DNA of 64,000 bases, taken from an uncultured Dokdonia sp. (GTDB lineage: Bacteria > Bacteroidota > Bacteroidia > Flavobacteriales > Flavobacteriaceae). Under the pieces are notes generated by a model. It did no database searches. It had not been told where the DNA came from and saw only the letters and a program-made list of their open reading frames with translations. Positions within the stretch are counted from its first letter, which is position 1; every line of letters starts with the position of its first letter. Location: positions 248,001 to 312,000 of the forward strand of contig CANNDF010000002.1 in NCBI GenBank assembly GCA_947503305.1. The letters run 5' to 3'. The translations under genes were made by a program, and so were the position numbers. Shown piece after piece: positions 1 to 7,369 of the stretch.

Positions 1-633
1 GCTAGTTTGACAACAAACTTGTCTTTTGATTATATCAATGCTACAGGATATACACCTAACGCCTCTCTGATTGTCTATTCAGATTCTTCAGTAGAGATAA
101 ATTTATTTGTAGATCAGTTGGTTACGGGAGGTAAGCCTTTAACAAGAATTCTTAGAACTGGGAGAATAGCATTGCGACTTCTTACAGGAGATTTACTATT
201 TCATTACTCTAATAGCCCTATTACTGTCGAGTTTTTAGACACGCCATCGGTTACTTTAAAACTTAATCAAACAGTTACACAAGTTACTCTTAAAGGGAGA
301 GTGAAACTATTAAACTTCACTGGAAAATCTACCAATGGATCTATTGATTTTCTAAATTTAATTGTAGATGATTCAACAGGTATTTTAGAGGTAGATGATG
401 GGACACTTAAGTTTAAAAATTGTGCTTTAAAAGTAGATTCCAGATTAATGAAGAAAACAAATATCGGATATGTAACCATTGAGAATTCTACGATACGACA
501 AAAAAATATTACAGAGTTAATAGATTCTACAGGAGCAGGAATAACAATAAATGTAGGAGGTCTTAGTACAAATGCTACTGCAATAAGCAACAATCTTAAT
601 GATACCCTTGTAAAAGGTTTTGTACACTATTGA
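1..633 (+). CDS. Partial beta-solenoid-like protein of the tail module (5' end outside window)
   Basis: The reading frame is open from base 1 and ends with TGA at 631-633, so the gene very probably begins upstream; a TTG at base 7 is the first possible start but is unlikely to be real. The visible 211 residues are rich in Asn, Thr, Ser, Ile and Leu, in short alternating strands (for example around residues 75-160) that look like a beta-solenoid or fibre shaft. I do not recognise the family. It lies just upstream of tail-assembly genes on the same strand, so a structural or appendage role in the particle is inferred from context only. It could also be an unrelated surface protein at the end of a preceding operon. 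Confidence 0.6.
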   Translation, partial: ASLTTNLSFDYINATGYTPNASLIVYSDSSVEINLFVDQLVTGGKPLTRILRTGRIALRLLTGDLLFHYSNSPITVEFLDTPSVTLKLNQTVTQVTLKGRVKLLNFTGKSTNGSIDFLNLIVDDSTGILEVDDGTLKFKNCALKVDSRLMKKTNIGYVTIENSTIRQKNITELIDSTGAGITINVGGLSTNATAISNNLNDTLVKGFVHY

Positions 634-708
634 TTTAGAATTCTATAAACGCAGTTTAAAAATAATTAGGACAACTATAGCACGCCTCCTTTTTTAATTC
701 GCAACATC

Positions 709-1197
709 ATGAAAAAAGAAGAAACCTCGCATATCAATGTTTGGAAAAAAGAGCATACGCATATTATTAAAATTTATAGTGATGAAAATAAGGATGAGTA
801 TGCGTATTGTAAGCTCCCTACAATTGCAATTATAGAAGCCTACAATCAATTAAGAGAGGAAAACATTTATAAAGCTTTACAGGAGGTCTTTACATCTAGT
901 GTATTAGGAAGCCTAGCATATGATAATGAGTTTATGATCTCAGCTGGAAAAGCATTAATACAACAAGTAATGGTAGATAAAAAACATACTATTAATAGAG
1001 AATCTGGCAAAGATGAGATGAAAAAGAGAGCAGCAATTGTTAGGCATTATTTTCATGTAGACCCCTATCAATTGCCTATTAATGAATTCTATAAACTAGT
1101 AGAAGAAGCACTATGGCTTCAAGAAGAAGCTAAAAATCAATTAGAACAAGTCATTACCAAAACCATGGAGAATCATTTTTCTACACAAAGCTATTAA
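709..1197 (+). CDS. Possible tail-assembly chaperone
   Basis: This is a 162-residue soluble, mostly helical, charged protein. Its N-terminal part (about residues 15-60) reads like the start of phage tail-assembly chaperones: a short strand pair, the sequence KLPTIAIIEAYNQL, then helices. The C-terminal part contains NEFYKLVEEALWLQEEA, resembling the conserved helix of such proteins. It precedes the hub and spike genes, 23 bases before the next one. In tailed phages this type of gene normally sits before the tape-measure gene, often with a frameshifted extension, but I see neither extension nor tape measure here. The family assignment is a guess from pattern and position; it may simply be an unknown baseplate accessory protein. 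Confidence 0.45.
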   Translation: MKKEETSHINVWKKEHTHIIKIYSDENKDEYAYCKLPTIAIIEAYNQLREENIYKALQEVFTSSVLGSLAYDNEFMISAGKALIQQVMVDKKHTINRESGKDEMKKRAAIVRHYFHVDPYQLPINEFYKLVEEALWLQEEAKNQLEQVITKTMENHFSTQSY

Positions 1198-1220
1198 CAC
1201 AGAATATAAATCAATATACT

Positions 1221-1796
1221 ATGAGTTTTAATATAAACTTAAATAACAATTTAGAAGCATATCAACAAGAGTTAGAGTATGGACTAAGTGAAGCTATAAA
1301 CTTTAATAATCAACAATCTCAGGATTTTATTATAGATAGCACAGGAGGAGAGTTTAGTCTACCCGTAGTTGCACCTTTAATTTTTGAACCCTTGATTCGG
1401 CGGGATTTAGTATTACCAGTATTGCGTATAGATGCAGTATCAATATCTGCTAGTAGGTCTAAGATCATTCAAAAAACGAGAGTAGAGGGGAGAAATAATA
1501 CCATTAAAGAACATATCTCAAATGGAGATTATACAATCTCTGTAAATGGAATAATTGCAGAAAGTGAGTTTTCTCAAGAGTATCCAAAAGGGAAATTATT
1601 TCTTTTAAAACAATTTTTAGATGCACCATATGCATTGAAAATTACACATGCAATTCTTAATCGATTAGGAATTTTTGAGATCGTTATTGATTCTTATAAC
1701 ATTCCTTCTATAGAAGGGACTAAGAATATTCAAAAATTCTCAGCTCAAGCAACTTCAGATGAATCGTCAGAACTAATTATAAGAAACAATGCTTAA
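1221..1796 (+). CDS. DUF6046-like tail/baseplate protein
   Basis: This is a 191-residue protein. The central region (residues about 50-150) has a pattern I associate with DUF6046 proteins of Bacteroidota phages: a LxIDAVSISASRSK-like strand, the segment TIKEHISNGDYTISVNG (residues ~94-110), then a helix and the sequence NRLGIFEIVIDSYNI. The family name is recalled, not searched. These proteins usually sit between the tail-length genes and the hub, as here. Its last bases overlap the start of the hub gene by 8 bases, so the two are probably translationally coupled. The likely role is an adaptor between the tail tube and the baseplate hub. Confidence 0.6.
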   Translation: MSFNINLNNNLEAYQQELEYGLSEAINFNNQQSQDFIIDSTGGEFSLPVVAPLIFEPLIRRDLVLPVLRIDAVSISASRSKIIQKTRVEGRNNTIKEHISNGDYTISVNGIIAESEFSQEYPKGKLFLLKQFLDAPYALKITHAILNRLGIFEIVIDSYNIPSIEGTKNIQKFSAQATSDESSELIIRNNA

Positions 1797-3099
1797 TCTA
1801 AATAGTAAAATAATCATCTATGAAACAGATGACGCCTTACAACCCACAAGTACATCGTATGAGTTTCGATATGTAAAAGATATTCGGATCAATTCAAATT
1901 ATGAAACACTTACGGATACAGCTACGATACAAATGCCTAAAAAAATTAATACAAACTTTTTAAGTGCACAGGAAGCTTTTGACGTGGTTGTCAACACACT
2001 GGATTCTAGTAATAAAAGTATTCATGATTTCTTTAAACTCGACTATTTTATAGAAATCTTTTTAGGATATAATGGTGATTACAAACCTGCTTTCAGAGGG
2101 TATATAACAGAAGTAAAAGGCGATGCTCCCATTACAATAGAATGTCAGGACCTTATGTATGCCTGTAAAAAACAGAAAGTTGTAACAACAGAACCTCCTA
2201 AGATAGATGATGATCCAAAAAATATAACCTCTCAAAACCCAACCATTACTGTAAAGAAGGATATCAAAGGGTTTATAGAGAATAGACTTAATGAACTTCA
2301 AGTCCCTTTTGACGTAGCTCTAGAGATAGAAGATTTAGGAGAGTTATTAATTAAGAGAGAATGGTCTATCTGTCAACTCTTTGATGCCCTTAAAGAAAAA
2401 CATAAGGTGTTTTCATATTTTGAATTGGGGGATACTAAAAATACATTGAGAGTAACCAATAATCCGGCAAAATTCTCACGTAATGAACTTAATCAAGTTG
2501 TAGATAAATACCTCATTGATATTCCAATTCCGGGATTGGGAGGACTAGGAAGTATTATAAGTTCAGGGATCAATAGCTTGACGTCTTCATTGTTAAATCT
2601 TATTCCAAGTCAGCTTTTTGGAGGGCGTCCTAAGTTTCGGTTTTTTGATACGATTATTCATGATAATCTTAAGGTAACAAGAGAAGACGTAAAGAATGTA
2701 CGCTTACGCGTAGAAAAATATCTTGCAAATTCAAATACACCTATCTATACAGAAATGGGAGATCCAGAAGGTCAATTAATAGGTACTTGGACATTACATG
2801 ATAATGAAACCATAATCCCTGATGATGAATTTTCAAGCAAGAATGTATTAAAAAAGGTCCAAGAAGAACTTCGTGATTATATAACTCCTCGTATTGCTTT
2901 AGAAAGAACTACAGGACTTTCTGGGACTTTTACCACATTTGGAGAACCCTTTGTACGCCCTACTGATAGTGTCGAGCTATCTAATGCAGAAGACCCGGAA
3001 AAGAATGGGGTTTTTCAGGTAAAATCAGTTGTCCGTACGTATGGTACGGGAGGATATAGACAAGAGATTGAATTAGGTAGGCAAGTAAATGAAAATTAA
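1789..3099 (+). CDS. Baseplate hub protein, gpD/gp27-like
   Basis: This 436-residue protein starts with an ATG that overlaps the previous stop. The N-terminal 120 residues look like the first barrel of a gp27/gpD-type hub: strands with YEFRYVKDIRINSNYETLTD, then IEIFLGYNGDYKPAFRGYIT, which fits the usual 'G...G.....F.G.I' turn of late-control-D proteins. A loop and a DIKGFIENRLNEL segment (residues ~160-180) are followed by a second barrel, and the C-terminus (GVFQVKSVVRTYGTGGYRQ) matches the last strands of the family. Residues ~243-285 add a Gly/Leu/Ser-rich insert. The hub joins the tail tube to the spike. The next gene encodes the spike five bases downstream, which supports the call. Confidence 0.7.
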   Translation: MLNLNSKIIIYETDDALQPTSTSYEFRYVKDIRINSNYETLTDTATIQMPKKINTNFLSAQEAFDVVVNTLDSSNKSIHDFFKLDYFIEIFLGYNGDYKPAFRGYITEVKGDAPITIECQDLMYACKKQKVVTTEPPKIDDDPKNITSQNPTITVKKDIKGFIENRLNELQVPFDVALEIEDLGELLIKREWSICQLFDALKEKHKVFSYFELGDTKNTLRVTNNPAKFSRNELNQVVDKYLIDIPIPGLGGLGSIISSGINSLTSSLLNLIPSQLFGGRPKFRFFDTIIHDNLKVTREDVKNVRLRVEKYLANSNTPIYTEMGDPEGQLIGTWTLHDNETIIPDDEFSSKNVLKKVQEELRDYITPRIALERTTGLSGTFTTFGEPFVRPTDSVELSNAEDPEKNGVFQVKSVVRTYGTGGYRQEIELGRQVNEN

Positions 3100-3104
3100 A
3101 AAAG

Positions 3105-4058
3105 ATGGGAGAAATAACACAATTGATAAAGCAAATAGCTCAAAAGAATCAACCTATACAGACATTTCCTGCAAGGGTGTCAAAAATAAATAGGGAAGAT
3201 ACTAGCGTTTTCAATCCAGAAGATTCATATACTATAGAAGTCATAGACATGAATGGGGCTACGTATAATAATGTACGTCTTAAATCATCTATTCAAGATA
3301 AAGAACAGGGTATTATAAGTATACCAAAATTAAATAGTTGGGTATTAGTGTCTATTATAGGAGATGTAGAGACAAGAGCCTTTGTAACGCAACAGGCAGA
3401 GCCCGAAAGACTTTTTGGAAGGATACAATCTCAAAATGAGGAAACTCTCTTTCTGGAATATAGTATAGATGGTGAGCATATTAATGTCAGATATTTAAAA
3501 AAAGAAGGAGAAATTGGTGCTGAAGTGATCTCAGAAATCTCTAGCCTGGAGTTTGATAAAGACCAGAATCTTAAAGTGAGTTATTTTGATGAAAATCAAA
3601 AAATAGTATCACAATCTCATTTTCATCCCGATCATTCTTCTATAGTATTTAACTCTGTAGAAGATGATACCGAGCAAGAACGTTTTAGTAGTATACTTTC
3701 TAAAGAAAATGCGACACTAAAATTTACTAACGATCAAGGAAATGAAAAAAATAGTATACAAAGTACCCCTTCAGAAACTATTTTTTCTTTAAAAGATGAT
3801 GATGGTGTTGAGCAACAAAAAACGACACTTACAGAAGAAAGCGCTACAATCACGATGACTGATGGTTCAAATGCAGTGATTGAAAAGGAAAAGATTGTCT
3901 TTAATACATTAGATAATAATGATCAAGTGATTCTTGATCAGAATAATGGAGTCTCGGTACTTTCTATGCGTAAAATAGAAATCAAAGGAGTAGGTGTTGA
4001 GATAGATGGAGGTGCGCAAGATGTGGTTATAAAAGGAGCTAATGTAAATATCAATTAA
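3105..4058 (+). CDS. Spike protein with OB-fold and beta-helix (gp5/gpV/VgrG-like)
   Basis: This is a 317-residue protein. The N-terminal part (residues ~15-110) has the OB-fold pattern of phage spike proteins: FPARVSKINREDTSVFNPEDSYTIEVID split over strands, then KLNSWVLVSIIGDVETRAFV. The rest is made of short repeated strands (STPSETIFSLKDDDG, then ATITMTDGSNAVIEKEKIVF) and ends in EIKGVGVEIDGGAQDVVIKG, typical of a trimeric beta-helix needle. There is no lysozyme domain between them. It follows the hub and precedes the PAAR-like tip gene, which matches hub-spike-tip order in contractile systems. The protein is expected to form the membrane-piercing needle at the end of the tube. Confidence 0.7.
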   Translation: MGEITQLIKQIAQKNQPIQTFPARVSKINREDTSVFNPEDSYTIEVIDMNGATYNNVRLKSSIQDKEQGIISIPKLNSWVLVSIIGDVETRAFVTQQAEPERLFGRIQSQNEETLFLEYSIDGEHINVRYLKKEGEIGAEVISEISSLEFDKDQNLKVSYFDENQKIVSQSHFHPDHSSIVFNSVEDDTEQERFSSILSKENATLKFTNDQGNEKNSIQSTPSETIFSLKDDDGVEQQKTTLTEESATITMTDGSNAVIEKEKIVFNTLDNNDQVILDQNNGVSVLSMRKIEIKGVGVEIDGGAQDVVIKGANVNIN

Positions 4059-4060
4059 CT

Positions 4061-4396
4061 ATGTTTAATTCAAAAGATTTTTTAGTAAATACGGCCCCAT
4101 TAAAGTGTAACCAAAGTACGGCCCCAGTGGTAGTACCCCTAACAGTTACTTCAACGACGTCTGTAAATTATACGAGCAAGAAAGCAGCTACGGTAGAGGA
4201 TAAAGCTCCTGCCGTAAATATAGGTCCTTTTGGGTCCTGTAAACTTCTTAATAACAATACCTGTACACCACAACCACAAGAATGGTTAAAATTTAAAGAA
4301 GACGTATTCCATGAATCTAAAAATGCCATCACAAAAAATTCATGTATTATGTGCTCAATAGGAGGTATAATTACTCCTGATGATTCTGGACAATAA
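4061..4396 (+). CDS. PAAR-like spike tip protein (DUF4280 family)
   Basis: This is a 111-residue protein. It shows the DUF4280 layout: a first Cys near residue 20 (PLKCNQST), a Thr/Ser/Val-rich strand region, the sequence ATVEDKAPAVNIGPFGSC, a second Cys group (NNNTCTP), a Trp (QEWLKF), and a final NSCIMCSIGGIITPDDSGQ block with two Cys and a Gly-rich turn. DUF4280 proteins are PAAR-like cones that sharpen the spike and can carry effectors. Here no effector domain is fused. It is two bases after the spike gene, the expected position. A PAAR-like tip is usual in type VI secretion and extracellular injection systems and less usual in ordinary phages. Confidence 0.75.
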   Translation: MFNSKDFLVNTAPLKCNQSTAPVVVPLTVTSTTSVNYTSKKAATVEDKAPAVNIGPFGSCKLLNNNTCTPQPQEWLKFKEDVFHESKNAITKNSCIMCSIGGIITPDDSGQ

Positions 4397-4802
4397 TTTT
4401 AGGTTATATGAAGAATTAATACATACCCTTTGTAGTTATAATAATTAATAAAACAATGCTGCAACTACAGATAGGACCTCCTAAAATCTTTTTATAGTAT
4501 GATGCTTTGTTTTATTTTTATACTCAGTTACAGAATAAGGATATAACTATCTACAATACGCTTTCGCGAAAGCATCCCCTTAAGGAATAACAGCTATGAA
4601 AACAATATTCTACATATAATTTTATAGGATTCCTATCGCAAGAAAAATGCTTGCAAACCACAACATTTATAACCTAATCAGATACTAAGAATACAATCTT
4701 GTATGCTTAAGACATCTTTATCATACATGGGTTTTTAGGCATAAATAATACGATTACAATTAGGATGTATTTCCAAAAAAGAACGATAAATATTACACAA
4801 TT
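4397..4802 (+). other. 406-base gap inside the tail operon without a gene
   Basis: No open frame of useful length is visible on either strand between the PAAR-like gene and the gp25-like gene. The stretch is AT-rich and contains one perfect GCTTTCGCGAAAGC palindrome at 4560-4573. I could not assign a promoter: the nearest TAnnTTTG-like string (ATACCCTTTG near 4427) has one base too many. It may hold a promoter, an RNA, or the remains of a lost gene. Confidence 0.6.
4560..4573. repeat. GCTTTCGCGAAAGC palindrome, copy 1 (intergenic)
   Basis: Perfect 14-bp palindrome. It is the only one of the eight perfect copies that lies outside a coding sequence, in the 406-base gap of the tail operon. Confidence 0.9.
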
Positions 4803-5105
4803 ATGCAAGATATAACACTAGACAATGACTGTGATTTAGTTTTTAAAAATGGAGATTTTTTGTCAAGTAATACAGATCAACAACACCTGGAGATCATATT
4901 ACTATCTCACAAAGGCGCATTTAAAGAATTCCCAATCTTAGGGGTAGGGATTACAGATTATATCAAAAGCCCCGAAGTACTATCAAGACTTCGGCTGGAA
5001 AATGAAATCAACAAACAACTAGAATACGATAACTTCTATGCAAAAGAAATAGATGTTAATGATCTAGAAAACATTCAAATAGATGGAACATACAACAATC
5101 AATAG
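4803..5105 (+). CDS. gp25-like baseplate wedge protein
   Basis: This is a 100-residue protein, close to the usual gp25/GPW length. It has the pattern DLVFKNGDFLSSNTDQQHLEIIL, then the family's core EFPILGVGITDYIKSP, and a C-terminal RLRLENEINKQLEYDNF helix followed by a strand. gp25-like proteins form part of the baseplate wedge of every contractile injection system and prime sheath assembly, so this gene argues for a contractile rather than a flexible tail. The last 23 bases overlap the next gene, suggesting translational coupling. Confidence 0.8.
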   Translation: MQDITLDNDCDLVFKNGDFLSSNTDQQHLEIILLSHKGAFKEFPILGVGITDYIKSPEVLSRLRLENEINKQLEYDNFYAKEIDVNDLENIQIDGTYNNQ

Positions 5106-5379
5106 TCAACAAAACCAAACACTTTTAGATATTGCACTACAAGAGTATGGAAGTATAGAAGGGGTCTTTGACCTTATGGATGCAAACGGATACAATGTAC
5201 TCTCTACAGATCCTAGTCCATATGAAAGTATTCTTCTGGAAGGAGAAATTTTAGATAATGCTATCTATAATTATTATAAGAGCAATGCGATTATACCCGC
5301 GACAGGTTTTAGTGATGAAGATGAAAATCCTGATGGTATAGATTTTATGATGATCGAAGACGATTTTATTGTACGATAG
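5083..5379 (+). CDS. LysM-like tail protein X
   Basis: This 98-residue protein overlaps the gp25-like gene by 23 bases. Residues ~5-60 have the LysM-type pattern of tail X proteins: QNQTLLDIALQEYGSIEGVF, then NGYNVLSTD and a GEILDNAIYNYY strand. The sequence IIPATGFS near residue 70 is the short IPATG tail that I associate with Bacteroidota members of this family. The role is a small adaptor of the tail or baseplate, often binding hub or tube. The position between gp25 and gpJ homologues is typical. The C-terminal 25 residues are acidic. Confidence 0.75.
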   Translation: MEHTTINSQQNQTLLDIALQEYGSIEGVFDLMDANGYNVLSTDPSPYESILLEGEILDNAIYNYYKSNAIIPATGFSDEDENPDGIDFMMIEDDFIVR

Positions 5380-5589
5380 TCAATAAATACACCTCCATAT
5401 AAGCGCGTCTTTTTTGCATTTACTACGTAACAGATAGATAAATATGATGATGATTCTCTCGTATCATTGAAGCATATCTGATATTAAAAACACATCTATC
5501 TCAACGATCATATTTTTAGAATTACTGCAGAACTGAGGCAAAAGAAAACAAAGAATTAAATAGTATAAAACGTATAAATATCCTGACAT

Positions 5590-6627
5590 ATGGCACGAAC
5601 CATAAAAGAAATTCAAAATGAAATCATCGCAAAAAAAGAAAGTACTGTAGAGTTACAGTCCCTTACTAGCGATTCAAAATCTGCGATTTGGAGATTATGG
5701 ACCTATATCGTTGCGACAGCAATCTGGGCTCACGAGAGAATTGTAGAAAAAAATGCATTGAACTCTAGGCCTCATACTTTAAACTGGTATAGAGAGCAGG
5801 CACTTAATTATATCTATGGAAGCCAGTTAATCTGGGAAGATGGATATTTCCAATTTGATGAAGATCAAGTACAAGAATCAGATAAGATTATTAAACATTG
5901 TGCCGTTTCTGAGCGTCTTTTTGATGAGGTTCAGAAAAGTTTAAAAGCAACGGGCGCTCCTATAGAAAATGTTGAAGAACTTATAAGTGAGTACTACTAT
6001 AATCAGGTAGGGATTATTAGAATGAAAGTTGCTACAGAAGATGATCAAGGTGTTATTAAACGACTCGATGAAGGACAACTTACTTCTTTTGAGTATTATA
6101 TGAATGAGATAAAAAATGCGGGGAATCAGCTTTTTATTGAGTCCTTAGATGGAGATCGCATTCATATAGAACTAGAAGTATATGTAGACCCTCTAGTAGT
6201 ATATGTAGATGAGGAAAATCCTGATAATCCTGAAAATGGAAAATCATTAAAAGATTTTGCGACATTCCCTGTAGAAGATGCTATTAAAGAATATGTTGAA
6301 ACATTAGAGTTTAATGGTGCAATTGTCCCTACATATTTAGTAGATAGAATTCAGGAAGCATTAGGAACTCGCCTAGTCTTGCTTCGTAAGTTAGAAATAG
6401 CAACATCTACAGAACGCTTTAATCATGAAATTTTAAGTCAAGTTGTAGTAGGGTTACCAGATACACCTAATACTACTGAACTTGAATCTGTTGTCTTAGT
6501 AGATGATAGTGACAGTAAGTTAGACGGCGCTTTTTATGTTCCTGCTGCTGGATATTTTAATTACCAGGACAGTAAAATATCATTGACTTACAAGCCCTAT
6601 AATTTACAGACTTCCAATAATTTTTAA
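5590..6627 (+). CDS. Baseplate J-like wedge protein
   Basis: This is a 345-residue protein. It starts with ARTIKEIQNEIIAKKESTVELQSL, then a helical region rich in Trp (IWRLWTYIVATAIWAHERI) which fits the N-terminus of Bacteroidota gpJ-like wedge proteins. The C-terminal half has the J pattern: VYVDPLVVYVD, then an acidic loop, VEDAIKEYVETLEFNGAIVPTY split by short loops, and LVDRIQEALG. gpJ and gp25 together form the wedge that holds the sheath. It is 210 bases after the tail X gene, an unusual gap for this kind of operon. It ends 15 bases before the next baseplate gene. Confidence 0.65.
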   Translation: MARTIKEIQNEIIAKKESTVELQSLTSDSKSAIWRLWTYIVATAIWAHERIVEKNALNSRPHTLNWYREQALNYIYGSQLIWEDGYFQFDEDQVQESDKIIKHCAVSERLFDEVQKSLKATGAPIENVEELISEYYYNQVGIIRMKVATEDDQGVIKRLDEGQLTSFEYYMNEIKNAGNQLFIESLDGDRIHIELEVYVDPLVVYVDEENPDNPENGKSLKDFATFPVEDAIKEYVETLEFNGAIVPTYLVDRIQEALGTRLVLLRKLEIATSTERFNHEILSQVVVGLPDTPNTTELESVVLVDDSDSKLDGAFYVPAAGYFNYQDSKISLTYKPYNLQTSNNF

Positions 6628-6642
6628 TCATAAAAAGAACGC

Positions 6643-7347
6643 ATGATAAAGAAGTTTTTTACCATAAACTGGAGTACGTTTATCAGTACGTTACTTCCTC
6701 CTATTCTACGAAAAAGGAATCAAACTGAATGGGTTATGTCTCTTTTAGATCCTTTACAAACTCTTTATGAAGACATTCTATATAGAATGCAACATAATGG
6801 GCAGGTAATCTATATAGAGAAAGTGCTTAATGAGGCTTTTAATCCTCAACGCCCTTATATTCCTTACCTATCTACACAACAGAAGGCAAATGATAATTTA
6901 ATTTTTATCTCAGACTCATACCGCCCTTCACCTCAATACGTATATCTACATTCAGAAATACTAACAGGTAGAAGACCTCTTAAGGTATACCTTAATGATA
7001 GAGAATATGATAATGTGAGAGATTATAATTATTTCCTTTCACTGGCCAGTGAGGTTGATTTTAAGAGTTTTGAATATTTTAATTTTAAAATCAACATTCC
7101 CAAAATCTTAGGGGAAGAATTTCAGTTGCAATTAGCAAGTTTAGAATCTCAATTAGGAGGTGATAACGATACAGAACTGAGAAAAGATATTCTAAAGTTA
7201 AAAAATACAGCATTGCATTTTAGACTTAATACAGAGCAAGCAAACCCTAATTCTATATATGTAAATACCCCTAGATTTCACAATCTAGTGAATTACTATA
7301 GGATAGCAGGGAAGAGTTATGAAACACAACAATATGAACAGTTATAA
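6643..7347 (+). CDS. Baseplate protein, possible gpI-like
   Basis: This is a 234-residue protein without signal peptide or membrane segment. The N-terminus (INWSTFISTLLPPILRKRNQ) and the helical WVMSLLDPLQTLYEDILYR segment fit a gpI-type role of linking wedge to tail fibre, and its position right after the gpJ-like gene and before a fibre gene is where gpI sits in P2-type tails. I do not see a recognisable domain otherwise. The residues 30-180 contain many aromatic residues. The call is therefore mostly from gene order. Confidence 0.45.
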   Translation: MIKKFFTINWSTFISTLLPPILRKRNQTEWVMSLLDPLQTLYEDILYRMQHNGQVIYIEKVLNEAFNPQRPYIPYLSTQQKANDNLIFISDSYRPSPQYVYLHSEILTGRRPLKVYLNDREYDNVRDYNYFLSLASEVDFKSFEYFNFKINIPKILGEEFQLQLASLESQLGGDNDTELRKDILKLKNTALHFRLNTEQANPNSIYVNTPRFHNLVNYYRIAGKSYETQQYEQL

Positions 7348-7369
7348 TTATAAAATAAACTTATAGCAA

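Noticed and set aside
267-593. Open frame on the - strand inside the first tail-module gene
   Set aside because: It is antisense to a coding frame that fits the operon, has no family features and no start signal.
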